A stretch of DNA of 52,600 nt from positions 1 through 52,600 of IMG/VR virus record IMGVR_UViG_3300009537_000015; one strand, 5' to 3'. Source of the stretch: a virus. The notes beneath the pieces were generated by a model, which was given only the letters and a program-made list of their open reading frames with translations, did no database searches and had not been told where the DNA came from. The translations under genes were made by a program, and so were the position numbers. Positions within the stretch are counted from its first letter, which is position 1; each line of letters starts with the position of its first letter. Shown piece by piece: positions 22,647-31,785 of this stretch.

Positions 22647-23254
22647 TCGCACAAGATAATTTTACAGAAGCGACTTCTGCTCTTTTAGAAAATCACACGC
22701 CCGACACAGGTACGGCTTGGGTGGTTGAAGATCCGGCGCATCCATTAACGGTTTCAAATAACCAACTGATGCAAGTTGGGAATAACCGTGACAGAAAAGC
22801 CTATGAAACGACCAATATAGGCGATGACGACATGAACGTTTCGGTCACGGCCCACGCGCAGAATGGTGGAACGGATCGAGGATCAGGGCTTCTTTTCAGG
22901 GCGAGCACTTCTGTTTTCCAGGACAATCACTATCTTCTGGAACTGGACGGAAGAAGCGACATAGTGCTTCAGAAGAACGTTGGTGGAACAACGACCGAGA
23001 TCGCTGCGGTTGCGGTTGGCACTAACTTTGGAGTTGTTGCCGTTTCTTGTAGAGCGACTAAGACTTGTTATTTCGACGGCTCAGCAATGATCATAACGAG
23101 CGACGATGTATTAACTGGGAATAACTGGGCGGGTGTTAAGGTAGAGGGTAGTGCGGAGGATAAATATGTCGATAACTTTAAGTGTGATTCTGTTGGTGGT
23201 GCTCCGGCCCCTGCGGTGATCGTTGACCAAAGTTTTATTAGCGTGGTGTTATAG
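22637..23254 (+). CDS. Jelly-roll (ConA-like) virion protein
   Basis: A TTG start with AAGGTGG upstream; 205 residues beginning MALIAQDNFTEATSALLENH. The pattern D-x-F then GTAWVVED, MNVSVTAHAQNGGTDRGSGL, FRAS and HYLLELDGRSDIVLQKNVGG follows ConA-like jelly-roll folds used for glycan binding. It ends in a Pro/Ala linker and a short hydrophobic tail. Likely an adhesion component. Confidence 0.6.
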   Translation: MALIAQDNFTEATSALLENHTPDTGTAWVVEDPAHPLTVSNNQLMQVGNNRDRKAYETTNIGDDDMNVSVTAHAQNGGTDRGSGLLFRASTSVFQDNHYLLELDGRSDIVLQKNVGGTTTEIAAVAVGTNFGVVAVSCRATKTCYFDGSAMIITSDDVLTGNNWAGVKVEGSAEDKYVDNFKCDSVGGAPAPAVIVDQSFISVVL

Positions 23255-23418
23255 TGGAAAAAGAAGATATTATTTTGCAGTTGTTACAGGATATTAAAGA
23301 TAGGCTTGACAAACAGAACGGAAGGATAGGTCGTCTTGAGGGTTGGCGCTCAGGTATTGTTGCTGTTGTTGGGTTCGTGACGTTTGTTTTGTTGGCTTAC
23401 ATCAATGTCCGTTTTTGA
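23254..23418 (+). CDS. XhlA/holin-like small membrane protein (54 aa)
   Basis: A GTG start in a TAGTG junction. The product has an N-terminal amphipathic helix (MEKEDIILQLLQDIKDRLDK) and one C-terminal hydrophobic helix (about residues 33-50, SGIVAVVGFVTFVLLAYI), the layout of XhlA-type lysis proteins. With the next three tiny genes it may make up the lysis or membrane cassette. The endolysin would then be the exported transglycosylase on the other strand. Confidence 0.5.
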   Translation: MEKEDIILQLLQDIKDRLDKQNGRIGRLEGWRSGIVAVVGFVTFVLLAYINVRF

Positions 23419-23539
23419 GGAAATTTTATATCACATTGGCGCGCTGTTTAGAGAGGTGTTAACCTTAAGAACAGCGCACATTAAATGGCACGCACTTGGA
23501 ATAATGCGTGCATTAAGGAGAATAAAATGGAAACTTTAG
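23405..23539 (+). CDS. Small basic amphipathic protein (44 aa)
   Basis: Starts MSVFEEILYHIGALFREVLT and ends RALRRIKWKL. A basic amphipathic helix that could sit on a membrane surface. It overlaps both neighbours by 12-14 bp. It is supported only by position and composition. Confidence 0.4.
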   Translation: MSVFEEILYHIGALFREVLTLRTAHIKWHALGIMRALRRIKWKL

Positions 23540-23691
23540 GTAAGGTTTGGAACTTTGTTGTTAATCCACCGGCCGAGGTTGTTTCGGCGACGAGTGATTA
23601 TGTTGTTTCTATTGGTCGATGCGTTTTGGAAGCATCGGCAACTTATGGCGCTGCTGTTATTGATGTTGCGCGCGGTCTGTTGGGGGGCTAA
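23527..23691 (+). CDS. Small hydrophobic protein (54 aa)
   Basis: The ATG at 23527 follows TTAAGGAG; an in-frame ATG at 23485 is less likely. The product begins METLGKVWNFVVNPPAEVVS and is moderately hydrophobic with GAAVIDVARGLLGG at its end. Part of the same cluster of tiny genes. Function unknown. Confidence 0.5.
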   Translation: METLGKVWNFVVNPPAEVVSATSDYVVSIGRCVLEASATYGAAVIDVARGLLGG

Positions 23692-23889
23692 ATGAATTGG
23701 GTGATTTCAAGAGCCATTGGCAAGGCGATCAAGAATGTCGCAAAGGTTGTGATTTCGTGGGTCATGGCTCAAAACCTAAGCAGGGTGGGGGTGACGGTCG
23801 ACCCGATAGTCGCAACCCCCGCAATGGTTGGTTTTTTAGAAATGTTAAGAAACTATTTAAAAGTAAAACTTGGAGTCAAGTGGCTGTAG
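23692..23889 (+). CDS. Small membrane-associated protein (65 aa)
   Basis: Begins MNWVISRAIGKAIKNVAKVV and ends LEMLRNYLKVKLGVKWL. This end (L-x-x-LRNYLK-x-K-x-G-x-KWL) recurs in small phage proteins near holin genes. Amphipathic and basic. The ATG directly follows the preceding stop. The 43 bases after it contain only the end of an overlapping frame. Confidence 0.5.
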   Translation: MNWVISRAIGKAIKNVAKVVISWVMAQNLSRVGVTVDPIVATPAMVGFLEMLRNYLKVKLGVKWL

Positions 23890-23932
23890 TTTGGAAAAAA
23901 GACTTTAAGGGTATAAAGATAAGGATTCCCTG

Positions 23933-25042
23933 GTGAGCAAGAATATATCGGAGATACCGTATACGGAACTTCAGGAAAGGGTCAAGTCTTTGGCCAGGGT
24001 TCCTGAAAATTCCAAGGAAAAGATCAGAGGCGTTATTCAAGACGTTTACCTGAGGGAAATTCCGTCTAAATTTGATTGGGATTTTCTTTGGGCAAGTTCG
24101 TCCCTGACTTCTGTAGCCGCACACAATTTGGGAACAGTCTCTATCAATACTGGGACGACAGCGCTTTCGTTCTCAAACGATGCCGCGCTAACGGCTCAAA
24201 TGACTGGTAGAAAGATTTCAATATCGGGGAATCCCGTTGTCTATGATTTCACACAAACCACTGGTTCTGACGGAACGCTAAAGCCGTCATTCGAGGGGGC
24301 GACAAACGCCACAAATGCTAGTTATAAGATTTATCAACCAAAATATCCTCTTTCCAAGGATTTTGATCGGTTCCCTAAGGGTGGTGGACTGTACAGGTGG
24401 GAGGGTCAGCAAAAGCGGGCAATCCCCGAAGAACCTTATCAGGAAGGAATCGAGAATTTCCAAGGCTCTCCTAGCCCGACTCAAGAGAAGGTTCGGGTCG
24501 TAGAACCAAACACCGCAGGGGTTCCGCAAATCGAGTTTAGACCGGCCCCGAGCCAGGCTAGGAATTATGGGTATGACTATTTAAGGCAGGTAGCTCCGTT
24601 AACTGAGACCTCTGCGGGAGTGGCCACCATAGCCGCAAATGGTACTGCGGTGACGGGGAATGCTTCCTGCCGTTTTACGGACGCGACTACGGGAGACTTT
24701 TTCCGTATTAGCGACTTTGGGAAGGGTCAGGATTCCAGCTGGTACAGAATCTTAGCGATTCAGCATGACTCGTCTTTGACTTTAGCGACAGCTTTTGAAA
24801 ATAGTGGGGCAACGAACGCGAATTATTGTATTTCCAAAGCTCCCGAGTTTCCAAACAGGCTTCATCCAGGGGTGTTGTATGGCGCTATTCGGGCTCTGAC
24901 TTTAGACCAAACAGATCAAAGCTTTTCCATTTATCAGATTAAGTTGGCTGAAGTTATGAGTGACGCAAAGAGAATTCACGTTTCTCGCGTTTATTCACAG
25001 AAGATCCCGACAATTGCAGAAGATTACTTGTACAGAAGATAA
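23933..25042 (+). CDS. Tail/adaptor structural protein (369 aa)
   Basis: A GTG start. The N-terminal part is helical (SEIPYTELQERVKSLARVPE, then REIPSKFDWDFLW). Two Thr/Ala/Ser-rich beta domains follow, each with an AHNLGTVSIN- or GVATIAANGTAV-type repeat, separated by a Pro-rich linker. The C-terminus is helical (LYGAIRALTLDQTDQSF). Size and position before the large tail protein suggest a head-tail adaptor or tail tube component. Not assigned to a family. Confidence 0.58.
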   Translation: MSKNISEIPYTELQERVKSLARVPENSKEKIRGVIQDVYLREIPSKFDWDFLWASSSLTSVAAHNLGTVSINTGTTALSFSNDAALTAQMTGRKISISGNPVVYDFTQTTGSDGTLKPSFEGATNATNASYKIYQPKYPLSKDFDRFPKGGGLYRWEGQQKRAIPEEPYQEGIENFQGSPSPTQEKVRVVEPNTAGVPQIEFRPAPSQARNYGYDYLRQVAPLTETSAGVATIAANGTAVTGNASCRFTDATTGDFFRISDFGKGQDSSWYRILAIQHDSSLTLATAFENSGATNANYCISKAPEFPNRLHPGVLYGAIRALTLDQTDQSFSIYQIKLAEVMSDAKRIHVSRVYSQKIPTIAEDYLYRR

Positions 25043-27891
25043 TGCTAAAAAATGTTTCTGATTTAGCAAGTCAAGATTTTTCTCAAGGCCTAAATACTGT
25101 TTCCAATATTTTTGCCGTAAACGAGAAACAGTCACCGAACATGATGGACGTCATTTCTAGGTTTGATGGGTCCATACAGAAACGTCTTGGGAGCAACAAG
25201 CAGAGTACGATTGATTCATCGGGAACGGTGCAGGTTGGTTTTGCGACGGATCTTGGCAGTTCTTTGACAAATGGGTTACAGGCTTTTTGGCCATTAGACG
25301 AGTCGGCTGGAAACAGAAGTGATCTTTTCGGTGGACACACGCTCATTGATGGCAACACGGTTCCTGGGGTTGCGGGTGTGCTTGGGAACGCGGGAAGTTT
25401 TACCGCGTCAAACAGTGAGTATTTACAGCACGCAAATTCCTCGACTTTGGCGACGGGGGATATTAATTTCTCAATGTCTGCTTGGTTTAATCTAACAACT
25501 ACAGGCGAGCGCACAATCATGTCAAAGCGCGATGAGGGTAGTGCGGCCACGCAGTTTGATTTATTGATGCACATGTCGGGTGCTCAGGGGTCTACGGTTT
25601 TTGCTGATTCTGGGAAACACGGGTTAACGGTAACCAGAAGTGGGAACGTTATCATAACGACTGGATTCTCGGCTTTTTCTGGGGGTACATCCGCTGAATT
25701 TGATGGGACAACGGATTCACTGACCGTTAACGCGCCCGCGGAATTTCAGATCGGAACAGATGATTTCACTTTCGATTTCAGGATTCGTTACAGAACGCAC
25801 ACGGCCGAAAAAAGCATGATCCGAATGGTTCCGTCGGTTAATAACCTTTTGTGGAACTGGCATGTTGTCGGTGGTGGCCGTTGGGACATTCAGGTTGCGG
25901 GACAGGGACAAAGCATAAATGTCTCAACCTCAACGGGCGCGTGGCATCACATGGCAATGATTCGCTCATCTGGTATTGTGAAGGTTTTTAAGGACGGCGT
26001 ACAGCAGGGCGTTGACTTGTCTGCGGCGGGGGCGGTCAGTGGCGGTGTTTTTAACATTGGCGCCAGTGAAACGCTTAGCCAGTCGTTAGATGGGTACATG
26101 GATGAAATTCGGTTCATTAACGGAAGCGCGGCATTTGTTCAGAACTTCACACCGCCGACTTCTGAGTACGGGTCTGGACAAGCAGCTGACCCAATGGAAT
26201 ATGAGTATTGGCTTTATGTGAACACTGACAACATCGTAACGTTTAAGGTTTCTTCAAGCGGGACTACCGATAATGGCACGATTAGAGCTACTGATTTTGG
26301 CGCGGTTTCGACCGCGACTTGGTATAACGTGGTTGCGTGGCACAACGCGACCGGGAACCAACTTGGAATCTCGGTTAATACGGTTGCGACATCGGCGGCT
26401 TATACTTCTGGTGTTCGGGCGGGATCGGCTCCGTTTGTTATAGGCGCGACCTCTGAGGGCGGTGCCGCGAAGATGAACGGAAAGATTGACGAGGTAGGGT
26501 TTTGGAAAAGTGTTTTAACGGCTAACGACAGGCTTAGTCTTTACAATTCAGGGAACGCAAGCAGGTTTACGGGCGCGGGTGGTGACGCGTCTATTTTTGG
26601 GTCTTTTGATTTTGGGGCGTCTAATATTAGATGGTTAGTTTACGCCGCCGCAACAGGACTGTACGCTTCTTCTGATCTTGGCGTGACAACAACTGTATTT
26701 GGGACTTCTCAAACGGCCACAACGAATCACTTTGAGAGATCTGGCTCTTTGTTAATTATAACGACCGATGCTTATGACAATGTTCTTAGATGGGATGGAT
26801 CTGGGGGGACGCACGCGGCTCTTCTCAACACGTCTGCTCCGTTAGCGAAGTATGCCATTAATCATCAGGGCTTCACGATTCTCCTAAACTCAAACACTCG
26901 CAAGCGCGGGTTCTTTTATGAGGATGTAAACACGCAACTGACTGGGGATTGGGGGGACAATTTTGATCTTCCGAGTTCCCAAGATGACGAGATTACGGGC
27001 GCGTTCGAGTTACGCAGAAACCTTTACGTTTCGACAAAGTACAGAATCTTTAGGGTTAGTTATGTCGGCGGGAACCCTGATTGGGATTTCTCCACGATTA
27101 AAAACTGGGGATTTGTTCCGCGAACGGCTAAGAAAATAACCCTCAAAGACATTGGGGAGGTTATCGTTGGTTTGAACTGGGACAGAAAATTAGTCCTTTT
27201 CGATGGGGCTGACGATAAGATCGTTTCGGACAATATCGAGAACGACAATGGGCAATGTGATTTTGCTTTAAACAGGATTAGTTTCGCGGGTTCTGGACTT
27301 TTCACGGCGCACGCAGAGGTTGACACCAACGAGCAGGTTTACAAGCTTAATTTAACGATAGGGTCGAACTCGACGAACACAACGCACCTTCTGAATTTTG
27401 ACGGCAGAACGTTAGCTTTTTATCCGTACCAGAATCAACCTTGGCAGACGATGGTGATGGCTGAAAGCGCGAACAGGCGTTACTTGCTAGCGGGTGACAG
27501 GTCAACGAATATCGTCATGTTGGATAGCGGGAACCTTGACATTAACACGACACCGATCAACGAGACATACGACTCGTCGTTTTACAAGGAGAAAAGCCCT
27601 TCTGAAGTTTCTAAGGCGCACGTTATGGATCTTTATTTTTCAGCAACGTCTTCGGGCCGAATGTTTTATCAGGATCGCGCTGTTCTTGGTGGTGGTTTTT
27701 CAACTAGAAGGACATTCAATTTAACAGACACTGGGAATTTTATACAACTAAAAGAACAAATGGACATTCCGTTAACACACAACATTTACCAGTTCAGATT
27801 ACAGTCTTCGGCAAACACGGCTAACCCTTGGACGCTTAACAGGGCTGACTTCTTTGTTTCGGGTAAGGGCATTGGGAGAAACGATGGCTAA
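25042..27891 (+). CDS. Large tail protein with nested LamG domains
   Basis: 949 residues. The N-terminus (QDFSQGLNTVSNIFAVNEKQ) and C-terminal 450 residues form a tail-type scaffold with beta-propeller-like strands. Residues about 78-173 are the first half of a LamG jelly roll (LQAFWPLDESAG ... TIMSKRD). Residues 174-383 are a complete second LamG (LLMHMSGAQGS ... GYMDEIRFINGS ... NFTPPTSEYG). Residues 384-485 are the second half of the first LamG (WYNVVAWHNATG ... GKIDEVGFWKSVLT). LamG domains usually bind glycans, so this is a likely host-recognition protein. Confidence 0.8.
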   Translation: MLKNVSDLASQDFSQGLNTVSNIFAVNEKQSPNMMDVISRFDGSIQKRLGSNKQSTIDSSGTVQVGFATDLGSSLTNGLQAFWPLDESAGNRSDLFGGHTLIDGNTVPGVAGVLGNAGSFTASNSEYLQHANSSTLATGDINFSMSAWFNLTTTGERTIMSKRDEGSAATQFDLLMHMSGAQGSTVFADSGKHGLTVTRSGNVIITTGFSAFSGGTSAEFDGTTDSLTVNAPAEFQIGTDDFTFDFRIRYRTHTAEKSMIRMVPSVNNLLWNWHVVGGGRWDIQVAGQGQSINVSTSTGAWHHMAMIRSSGIVKVFKDGVQQGVDLSAAGAVSGGVFNIGASETLSQSLDGYMDEIRFINGSAAFVQNFTPPTSEYGSGQAADPMEYEYWLYVNTDNIVTFKVSSSGTTDNGTIRATDFGAVSTATWYNVVAWHNATGNQLGISVNTVATSAAYTSGVRAGSAPFVIGATSEGGAAKMNGKIDEVGFWKSVLTANDRLSLYNSGNASRFTGAGGDASIFGSFDFGASNIRWLVYAAATGLYASSDLGVTTTVFGTSQTATTNHFERSGSLLIITTDAYDNVLRWDGSGGTHAALLNTSAPLAKYAINHQGFTILLNSNTRKRGFFYEDVNTQLTGDWGDNFDLPSSQDDEITGAFELRRNLYVSTKYRIFRVSYVGGNPDWDFSTIKNWGFVPRTAKKITLKDIGEVIVGLNWDRKLVLFDGADDKIVSDNIENDNGQCDFALNRISFAGSGLFTAHAEVDTNEQVYKLNLTIGSNSTNTTHLLNFDGRTLAFYPYQNQPWQTMVMAESANRRYLLAGDRSTNIVMLDSGNLDINTTPINETYDSSFYKEKSPSEVSKAHVMDLYFSATSSGRMFYQDRAVLGGGFSTRRTFNLTDTGNFIQLKEQMDIPLTHNIYQFRLQSSANTANPWTLNRADFFVSGKGIGRNDG

Positions 27892-28132
27892 GATCCTTCG
27901 CCCTGAACTTCGCGGAGAAAAACAAGAACTGATAGATGTCATTGACAAGATATTAGAGGTTTTAAATTTCGGGAAAACGCAGTTTACGGTTGTTAGTTCG
28001 GTTCCGACTTTTCGGGGACGAGCGGGAGAACTGGTTATTTTCCAGAACGGAACAGACGGAAGGCTTTACATTAACACGAAGGACGACACAGCGACATGGT
28101 CATTGGCAGCACTATACACAGCGTCGACCTAG
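27884..28132 (+). CDS. Small virion protein (82 aa)
   Basis: The ATG at 27884 follows GGGAG; the frame extends upstream to 27854 without a ribosome-binding site. It begins MAKILRPELRGEKQELIDVI: a helical N-terminus and a short C-terminal beta domain (FRGRAGELVIFQNGTDGRLY) that resembles the end domain of phage fibres. It overlaps both neighbours. Confidence 0.55.
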   Translation: MAKILRPELRGEKQELIDVIDKILEVLNFGKTQFTVVSSVPTFRGRAGELVIFQNGTDGRLYINTKDDTATWSLAALYTAST

Positions 28133-28512
28133 AAATACTGAAGTTTCTTGGGGAGATGGGGATTCGTTATCCTGACAACAAGATCGGGAAGGCTATCGAA
28201 TATGTTGAGAAAATGCGTAACAGTAGTCGCATTGTCAGTGTTCGTGATGATGACGTTCTTCATTCTATTGTGTTTTTCTCTGTTTGTAAAGACATTAAAC
28301 CTTTTTACAAGAAAGAGACGTGGGATTACCGCACCCATGAATATGACGGCACTATCGCTTATATCGAGAAGGCGGCGTCTAAGGGTTGGACGAAACAGAT
28401 AAGAAAAAACATTCAACGCGTCATTTTAAAACTGCATCCTAAAGTAAAGGAAGCAAGATGGCATCGTTGGGGCAAAAAGGGAGACAGACCAGTGATCGGG
28501 AGGGTGTTTTAA
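28096..28512 (+). CDS. Conserved-looking hypothetical protein (138 aa)
   Basis: Starts MVIGSTIHSVDLEILKFLGE. An alpha/beta pattern with RIVSVRDDDVLHSIVFFSV, YRTHEYDGTIAYIEKAASKG and a basic end KVKEARWHRWGKKGDRPVI. The strand-helix order recalls small acyltransferase-like or virion-bound proteins of phages, but no catalytic signature is clear. It overlaps the previous gene by 37 bp and couples to the next by TAATG. Confidence 0.5.
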   Translation: MVIGSTIHSVDLEILKFLGEMGIRYPDNKIGKAIEYVEKMRNSSRIVSVRDDDVLHSIVFFSVCKDIKPFYKKETWDYRTHEYDGTIAYIEKAASKGWTKQIRKNIQRVILKLHPKVKEARWHRWGKKGDRPVIGRVF

Positions 28513-29276
28513 TGGGTGTACCAGAGACGAGAGCGAAAGACAGACAGCAGTTTGGGGAACAGGAAGATATCACAAATACGATTGCCGCATTAATTGGGGG
28601 CGGTGAGTTTTCCCCAGATCGCGGTGTAGCGGGAAGCCCAACTGACAGAGTTCGCAGAGCGCAATTGACGAATCTTAGGACTTTTCTGCAACCCCACCAA
28701 CAACAAACGCGAGGGAATAGAGGCGGTGGCGCAGATCTTCAGCTTGGCGGCCAGAGGCTTGGTCAAATTGTTCAGACTCTATTAGCTATTCGTCAGGGGG
28801 TAGACCCCCAAACACTTCCGTTCGCTCCAGATGCGAATTTGTTTGGGACGACCCTGAGCGAATTCAGAACTAGCGCAAAACAACAGGGGCAAAACAGGGT
28901 AAGTGTTCCTAGCTCAAGCATTTTTTCTAACACCTCATTCAATAATGCCTTAAAGCAGTTTGGTGTCCCTAACGCACCGACAGGAGGACAGCCTTTACCA
29001 AGTCCTTCGATACAGCAACCGCAAGGCCCTGATCTGAGTGGGAATCCCACGAGCGCAACACCGACATTACCGCAACTAACGGCTGTCCCGAACACACTGG
29101 CACAAAGCGTAACCCCTGGTGGACAGGGCGTAACAGGAAGTGCTGCGGGTCAGTTTAGAGCGAGACTGAACGAACCGCTTGGCGGGGGGATCAACCAAAC
29201 GCCATTAAACTCATTTAACAACCAACAAAATCGTAGGCAAAGCGGCTTCTTTGCTGGAAGGGCACTGAGGTTTTAA
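28512..29276 (+). CDS. Gln/Gly/Pro-rich internal virion protein
   Basis: The ATG at 28512 (TAATG junction, GGGAGGG upstream) is preferred over an in-frame ATG at 28458. The 254-residue product is low-complexity: rich in Gln, Asn, Pro, Gly and Ser with a helical segment QRLGQIVQTLLAIRQG. Position before two other large internal-type proteins suggests it is packaged in the head or tail and ejected with the DNA. Confidence 0.55.
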   Translation: MGVPETRAKDRQQFGEQEDITNTIAALIGGGEFSPDRGVAGSPTDRVRRAQLTNLRTFLQPHQQQTRGNRGGGADLQLGGQRLGQIVQTLLAIRQGVDPQTLPFAPDANLFGTTLSEFRTSAKQQGQNRVSVPSSSIFSNTSFNNALKQFGVPNAPTGGQPLPSPSIQQPQGPDLSGNPTSATPTLPQLTAVPNTLAQSVTPGGQGVTGSAAGQFRARLNEPLGGGINQTPLNSFNNQQNRRQSGFFAGRALRF

Positions 29277-29278
29277 TT

Positions 29279-30940
29279 ATGTACACAATCAAAGTATTAT
29301 CCGATAAAGAATTTGACAATCTTCCCCAAACCGTCACAAGAGGTTCCGACATTTCTGATTCTCTTGGATTTGCCAATCCCTTTAGGGGAGAGGCGTTTGT
29401 TCGTTATACGGGACACCCTGAGCTTCAGAAATATCTAATTGACCATGAGTTTGAGGAATTGGTTGAAGGCCATGAAGGTCACGAGGATGAGAACGGGATT
29501 CGACACAAGAAATTTCGGCAAGTTATTGGCGGATTAGCCCCTATTGTTGCTCCTATTCTTGGCGCGGCGATTCCCGGGCTTGGTCCAGTTCTTGGTTCGG
29601 CTCTTGGTGGGGCCGCTGGCGGTGCGTTGCGTGGAGGAATCGGTGGAGACAAGCGGAGTCTCGGCGGTGCTTTGAAAGGTGGCGCTATCGGTGGCGCTCT
29701 TGGCGCTGCGGGTGGAAAGCTCACTGGTGGATTCGGGGTCGGCACAAAAGCAACTGGAGGAAGTTTTCTTGGAAATTTTGGAAGCAATCTCGCAACCCAG
29801 GCAAAGAGCGCGTTCGGGTTAAAGAACTTTCTCGGCGGGACTTCCCGTGCTACACAAGCGGGTTCTCAACTTTCCTCAACTGGCACTGGGTTACCTGGCG
29901 GACTTCCGTTGCAATCGTTTGGACTGACTCCGAGTGCGTCGCAGATTTCCAGTATCCCAGGCCTTTCTGCGGGCAATGCGTCTTTTAATTTTATCGGATC
30001 TCAGAATCCGTTGGGTGGAAATTCTATTAGAGATTTTGGGTTAGGTGGGCGTGAACAGTTGCAAGGCGCTGGTTTTAATCTTCCCCCCATTTCTGGTGGA
30101 ACGGCTCCGCAGATTCCCCAAAACCCTCAGACCGCTCAATTTCAACTAGCGGGTCAAGGCGGTGGTTCTGGCGGCACCCCTCCTGGGGCGGTGAGTCGCA
30201 ATGTTGGGAAGGCGGGCGCTCAAACGGGTGCGCAAACAGGAACTGGTGAAGCCCAGGGAGTTCTTGAAAAAGCGTTTGGGAAAGGAAAAGAGTTTTTCGG
30301 CGATCCCCAAAATCTCCTTGGAACAGCGTTGCTTGGTGGCGGGTTGCTCAAACAATTTCCCGAAGCTCCTGACATTTCCGCACAAACCCAACAGCTTCGT
30401 CAACAAGTCGGTGGCGGACCATTGGGCGAACAGGCAAGGGGAGTATTGTCTCAAAACTTAGACAGACAATTTGAACCGTTGTCTGACGAGGAAATCACGG
30501 CTGTTACACGTGACATTGACAGGCAAGAAGAAGAAGCGAAAGAGCGCGTTCGCGAGACATTTAGAAACGTTCGCCCAGGAACCTCGGAACTTACCGACAC
30601 GGCCCTTGCTCAAGAACTAAGAAATGTAGAGCGTGAATTCGCGCAACTAAGAGAAGATGCAATTGCTGGCAGAACAAGAACGGCAGAAGACAGATTCAGA
30701 TCTCAACAGTTAGCTGACATCCAGACGGCTATCGGTGCAAGTGACCAGGAATTTAATCAACTTGCTCAAATTGCACAACTTGATGTTAACCAAATTGCAC
30801 AGCAACTGCAACTAGATATTGAGCAGGCACAATTGTTCAAGGAGACTATGTTGGGTCTTGGGCAACGGGCATTGTTCCCTCAGCCAACCTTAGCGGACAC
30901 GCTCGGGCAGTTTAAAGGCGTGTTGGGGGGTAATGAATAA
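29279..30940 (+). CDS. Internal virion/ejection protein with metallopeptidase-like N-terminus
   Basis: 553 residues. The N-terminal 80 residues contain YLIDHEFEELVEGHEGHEDE and IRHKK, a His/Glu pattern like a degenerate zinc peptidase. Residues about 85-165 are a Gly/Ala/Leu-rich stretch (GGLAPIVAPILGAAIPGLGP) that could insert in membranes. The C-terminal 200 residues are coiled-coil, rich in Gln and Arg. This plan suits a protein ejected into the cell envelope to form a DNA conduit. Inference from composition and neighbours. Confidence 0.6.
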   Translation: MYTIKVLSDKEFDNLPQTVTRGSDISDSLGFANPFRGEAFVRYTGHPELQKYLIDHEFEELVEGHEGHEDENGIRHKKFRQVIGGLAPIVAPILGAAIPGLGPVLGSALGGAAGGALRGGIGGDKRSLGGALKGGAIGGALGAAGGKLTGGFGVGTKATGGSFLGNFGSNLATQAKSAFGLKNFLGGTSRATQAGSQLSSTGTGLPGGLPLQSFGLTPSASQISSIPGLSAGNASFNFIGSQNPLGGNSIRDFGLGGREQLQGAGFNLPPISGGTAPQIPQNPQTAQFQLAGQGGGSGGTPPGAVSRNVGKAGAQTGAQTGTGEAQGVLEKAFGKGKEFFGDPQNLLGTALLGGGLLKQFPEAPDISAQTQQLRQQVGGGPLGEQARGVLSQNLDRQFEPLSDEEITAVTRDIDRQEEEAKERVRETFRNVRPGTSELTDTALAQELRNVEREFAQLREDAIAGRTRTAEDRFRSQQLADIQTAIGASDQEFNQLAQIAQLDVNQIAQQLQLDIEQAQLFKETMLGLGQRALFPQPTLADTLGQFKGVLGGNE

Positions 30941-31785
30941 TGGTAGAAATTAGACGAACAAAAAACCCCTTCGCAGGTGGGGGGTCCTCGTCTCAGAATG
31001 TTCCTGGTTTGGGGGCGCTTCTTGGATTTGTGCTTGGTCAACAAAACGCTGGAAATATTGGTCAAAGAGCCACGAACGTAAAGGATCAAATTGATGAGGC
31101 TTTTCCCGATGGTGCGCCTCCCGGGACACAAATTAATGTTGGTAAGGAAACGACTGCCAAGATTCCGATTAACAGAGAATTTACAATTGAGGAAGTGCGT
31201 TCTCTTGGAATGTCGGATGCGTTTAAGGCGCACGTAAAGTCCATTCAATCTCAACAGGCCAATCCAGAAAAATTTAGGGAAACTTTTGGCGCGGCAACTT
31301 TTCGTTTGCCTGGTGGCGAAAAAATTGGACAAGTCGGCCCGTTCTCCACATCGTTTGGAAATAAAGATGCCCAATTGATGAAATTTAGGCTTAAAGATAT
31401 GTCTGATCGTCTTTTGAGGCTTAGATCGGGTGCTCAAATTAATGAGCAAGAATTTCTGAGGCTCACGGGTCTTTTGCCAACATTTGAGGATATCAGTGAC
31501 CCTAGTGATGTTAATTTTGATGTTGTTAACACGAAGCTAAACACGTTTCTTCAAGAAATGGACGCAACTCGACAGCGCATTCTTTCTGGGCAAGCATTTG
31601 ATGATGATGGTAATGCCGTTGTTTACAACGAAGGTTATTGGGGTCCGTCTGGAAATCCCATTAACCAGGCGGTCTCTGGTGGGGTAAACGTTCCCACCAA
31701 AATCGAGGTAATGCGAAACGGGGTGGCTGGGGAACTTGACTCAATGGATGAATTTGATCCAACAACAGACAGGCTGGTGGAATAA
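30940..31785 (+). CDS. Putative internal virion protein (281 aa)
   Basis: Starts MVEIRRTKNPFAGGGSSSQN. A Gly/Ser-rich N-terminus with a short hydrophobic LGALLGFVLG, then a mixed helical body (SDRLLRLRSGAQINEQEFLR). TAATG overlaps join it to both neighbours, so the three proteins are translationally coupled. Probably an ejection-set partner. No family is recognised. Confidence 0.55.
   Translation: MVEIRRTKNPFAGGGSSSQNVPGLGALLGFVLGQQNAGNIGQRATNVKDQIDEAFPDGAPPGTQINVGKETTAKIPINREFTIEEVRSLGMSDAFKAHVKSIQSQQANPEKFRETFGAATFRLPGGEKIGQVGPFSTSFGNKDAQLMKFRLKDMSDRLLRLRSGAQINEQEFLRLTGLLPTFEDISDPSDVNFDVVNTKLNTFLQEMDATRQRILSGQAFDDDGNAVVYNEGYWGPSGNPINQAVSGGVNVPTKIEVMRNGVAGELDSMDEFDPTTDRLVE

Noticed and set aside
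23697-23936. 79-codon frame overlapping the 65-aa protein
   Set aside because: Most of it is the shifted frame of 23692-23889 with unnatural composition. Only its last 20 codons look protein-like, and there is no good start for them.
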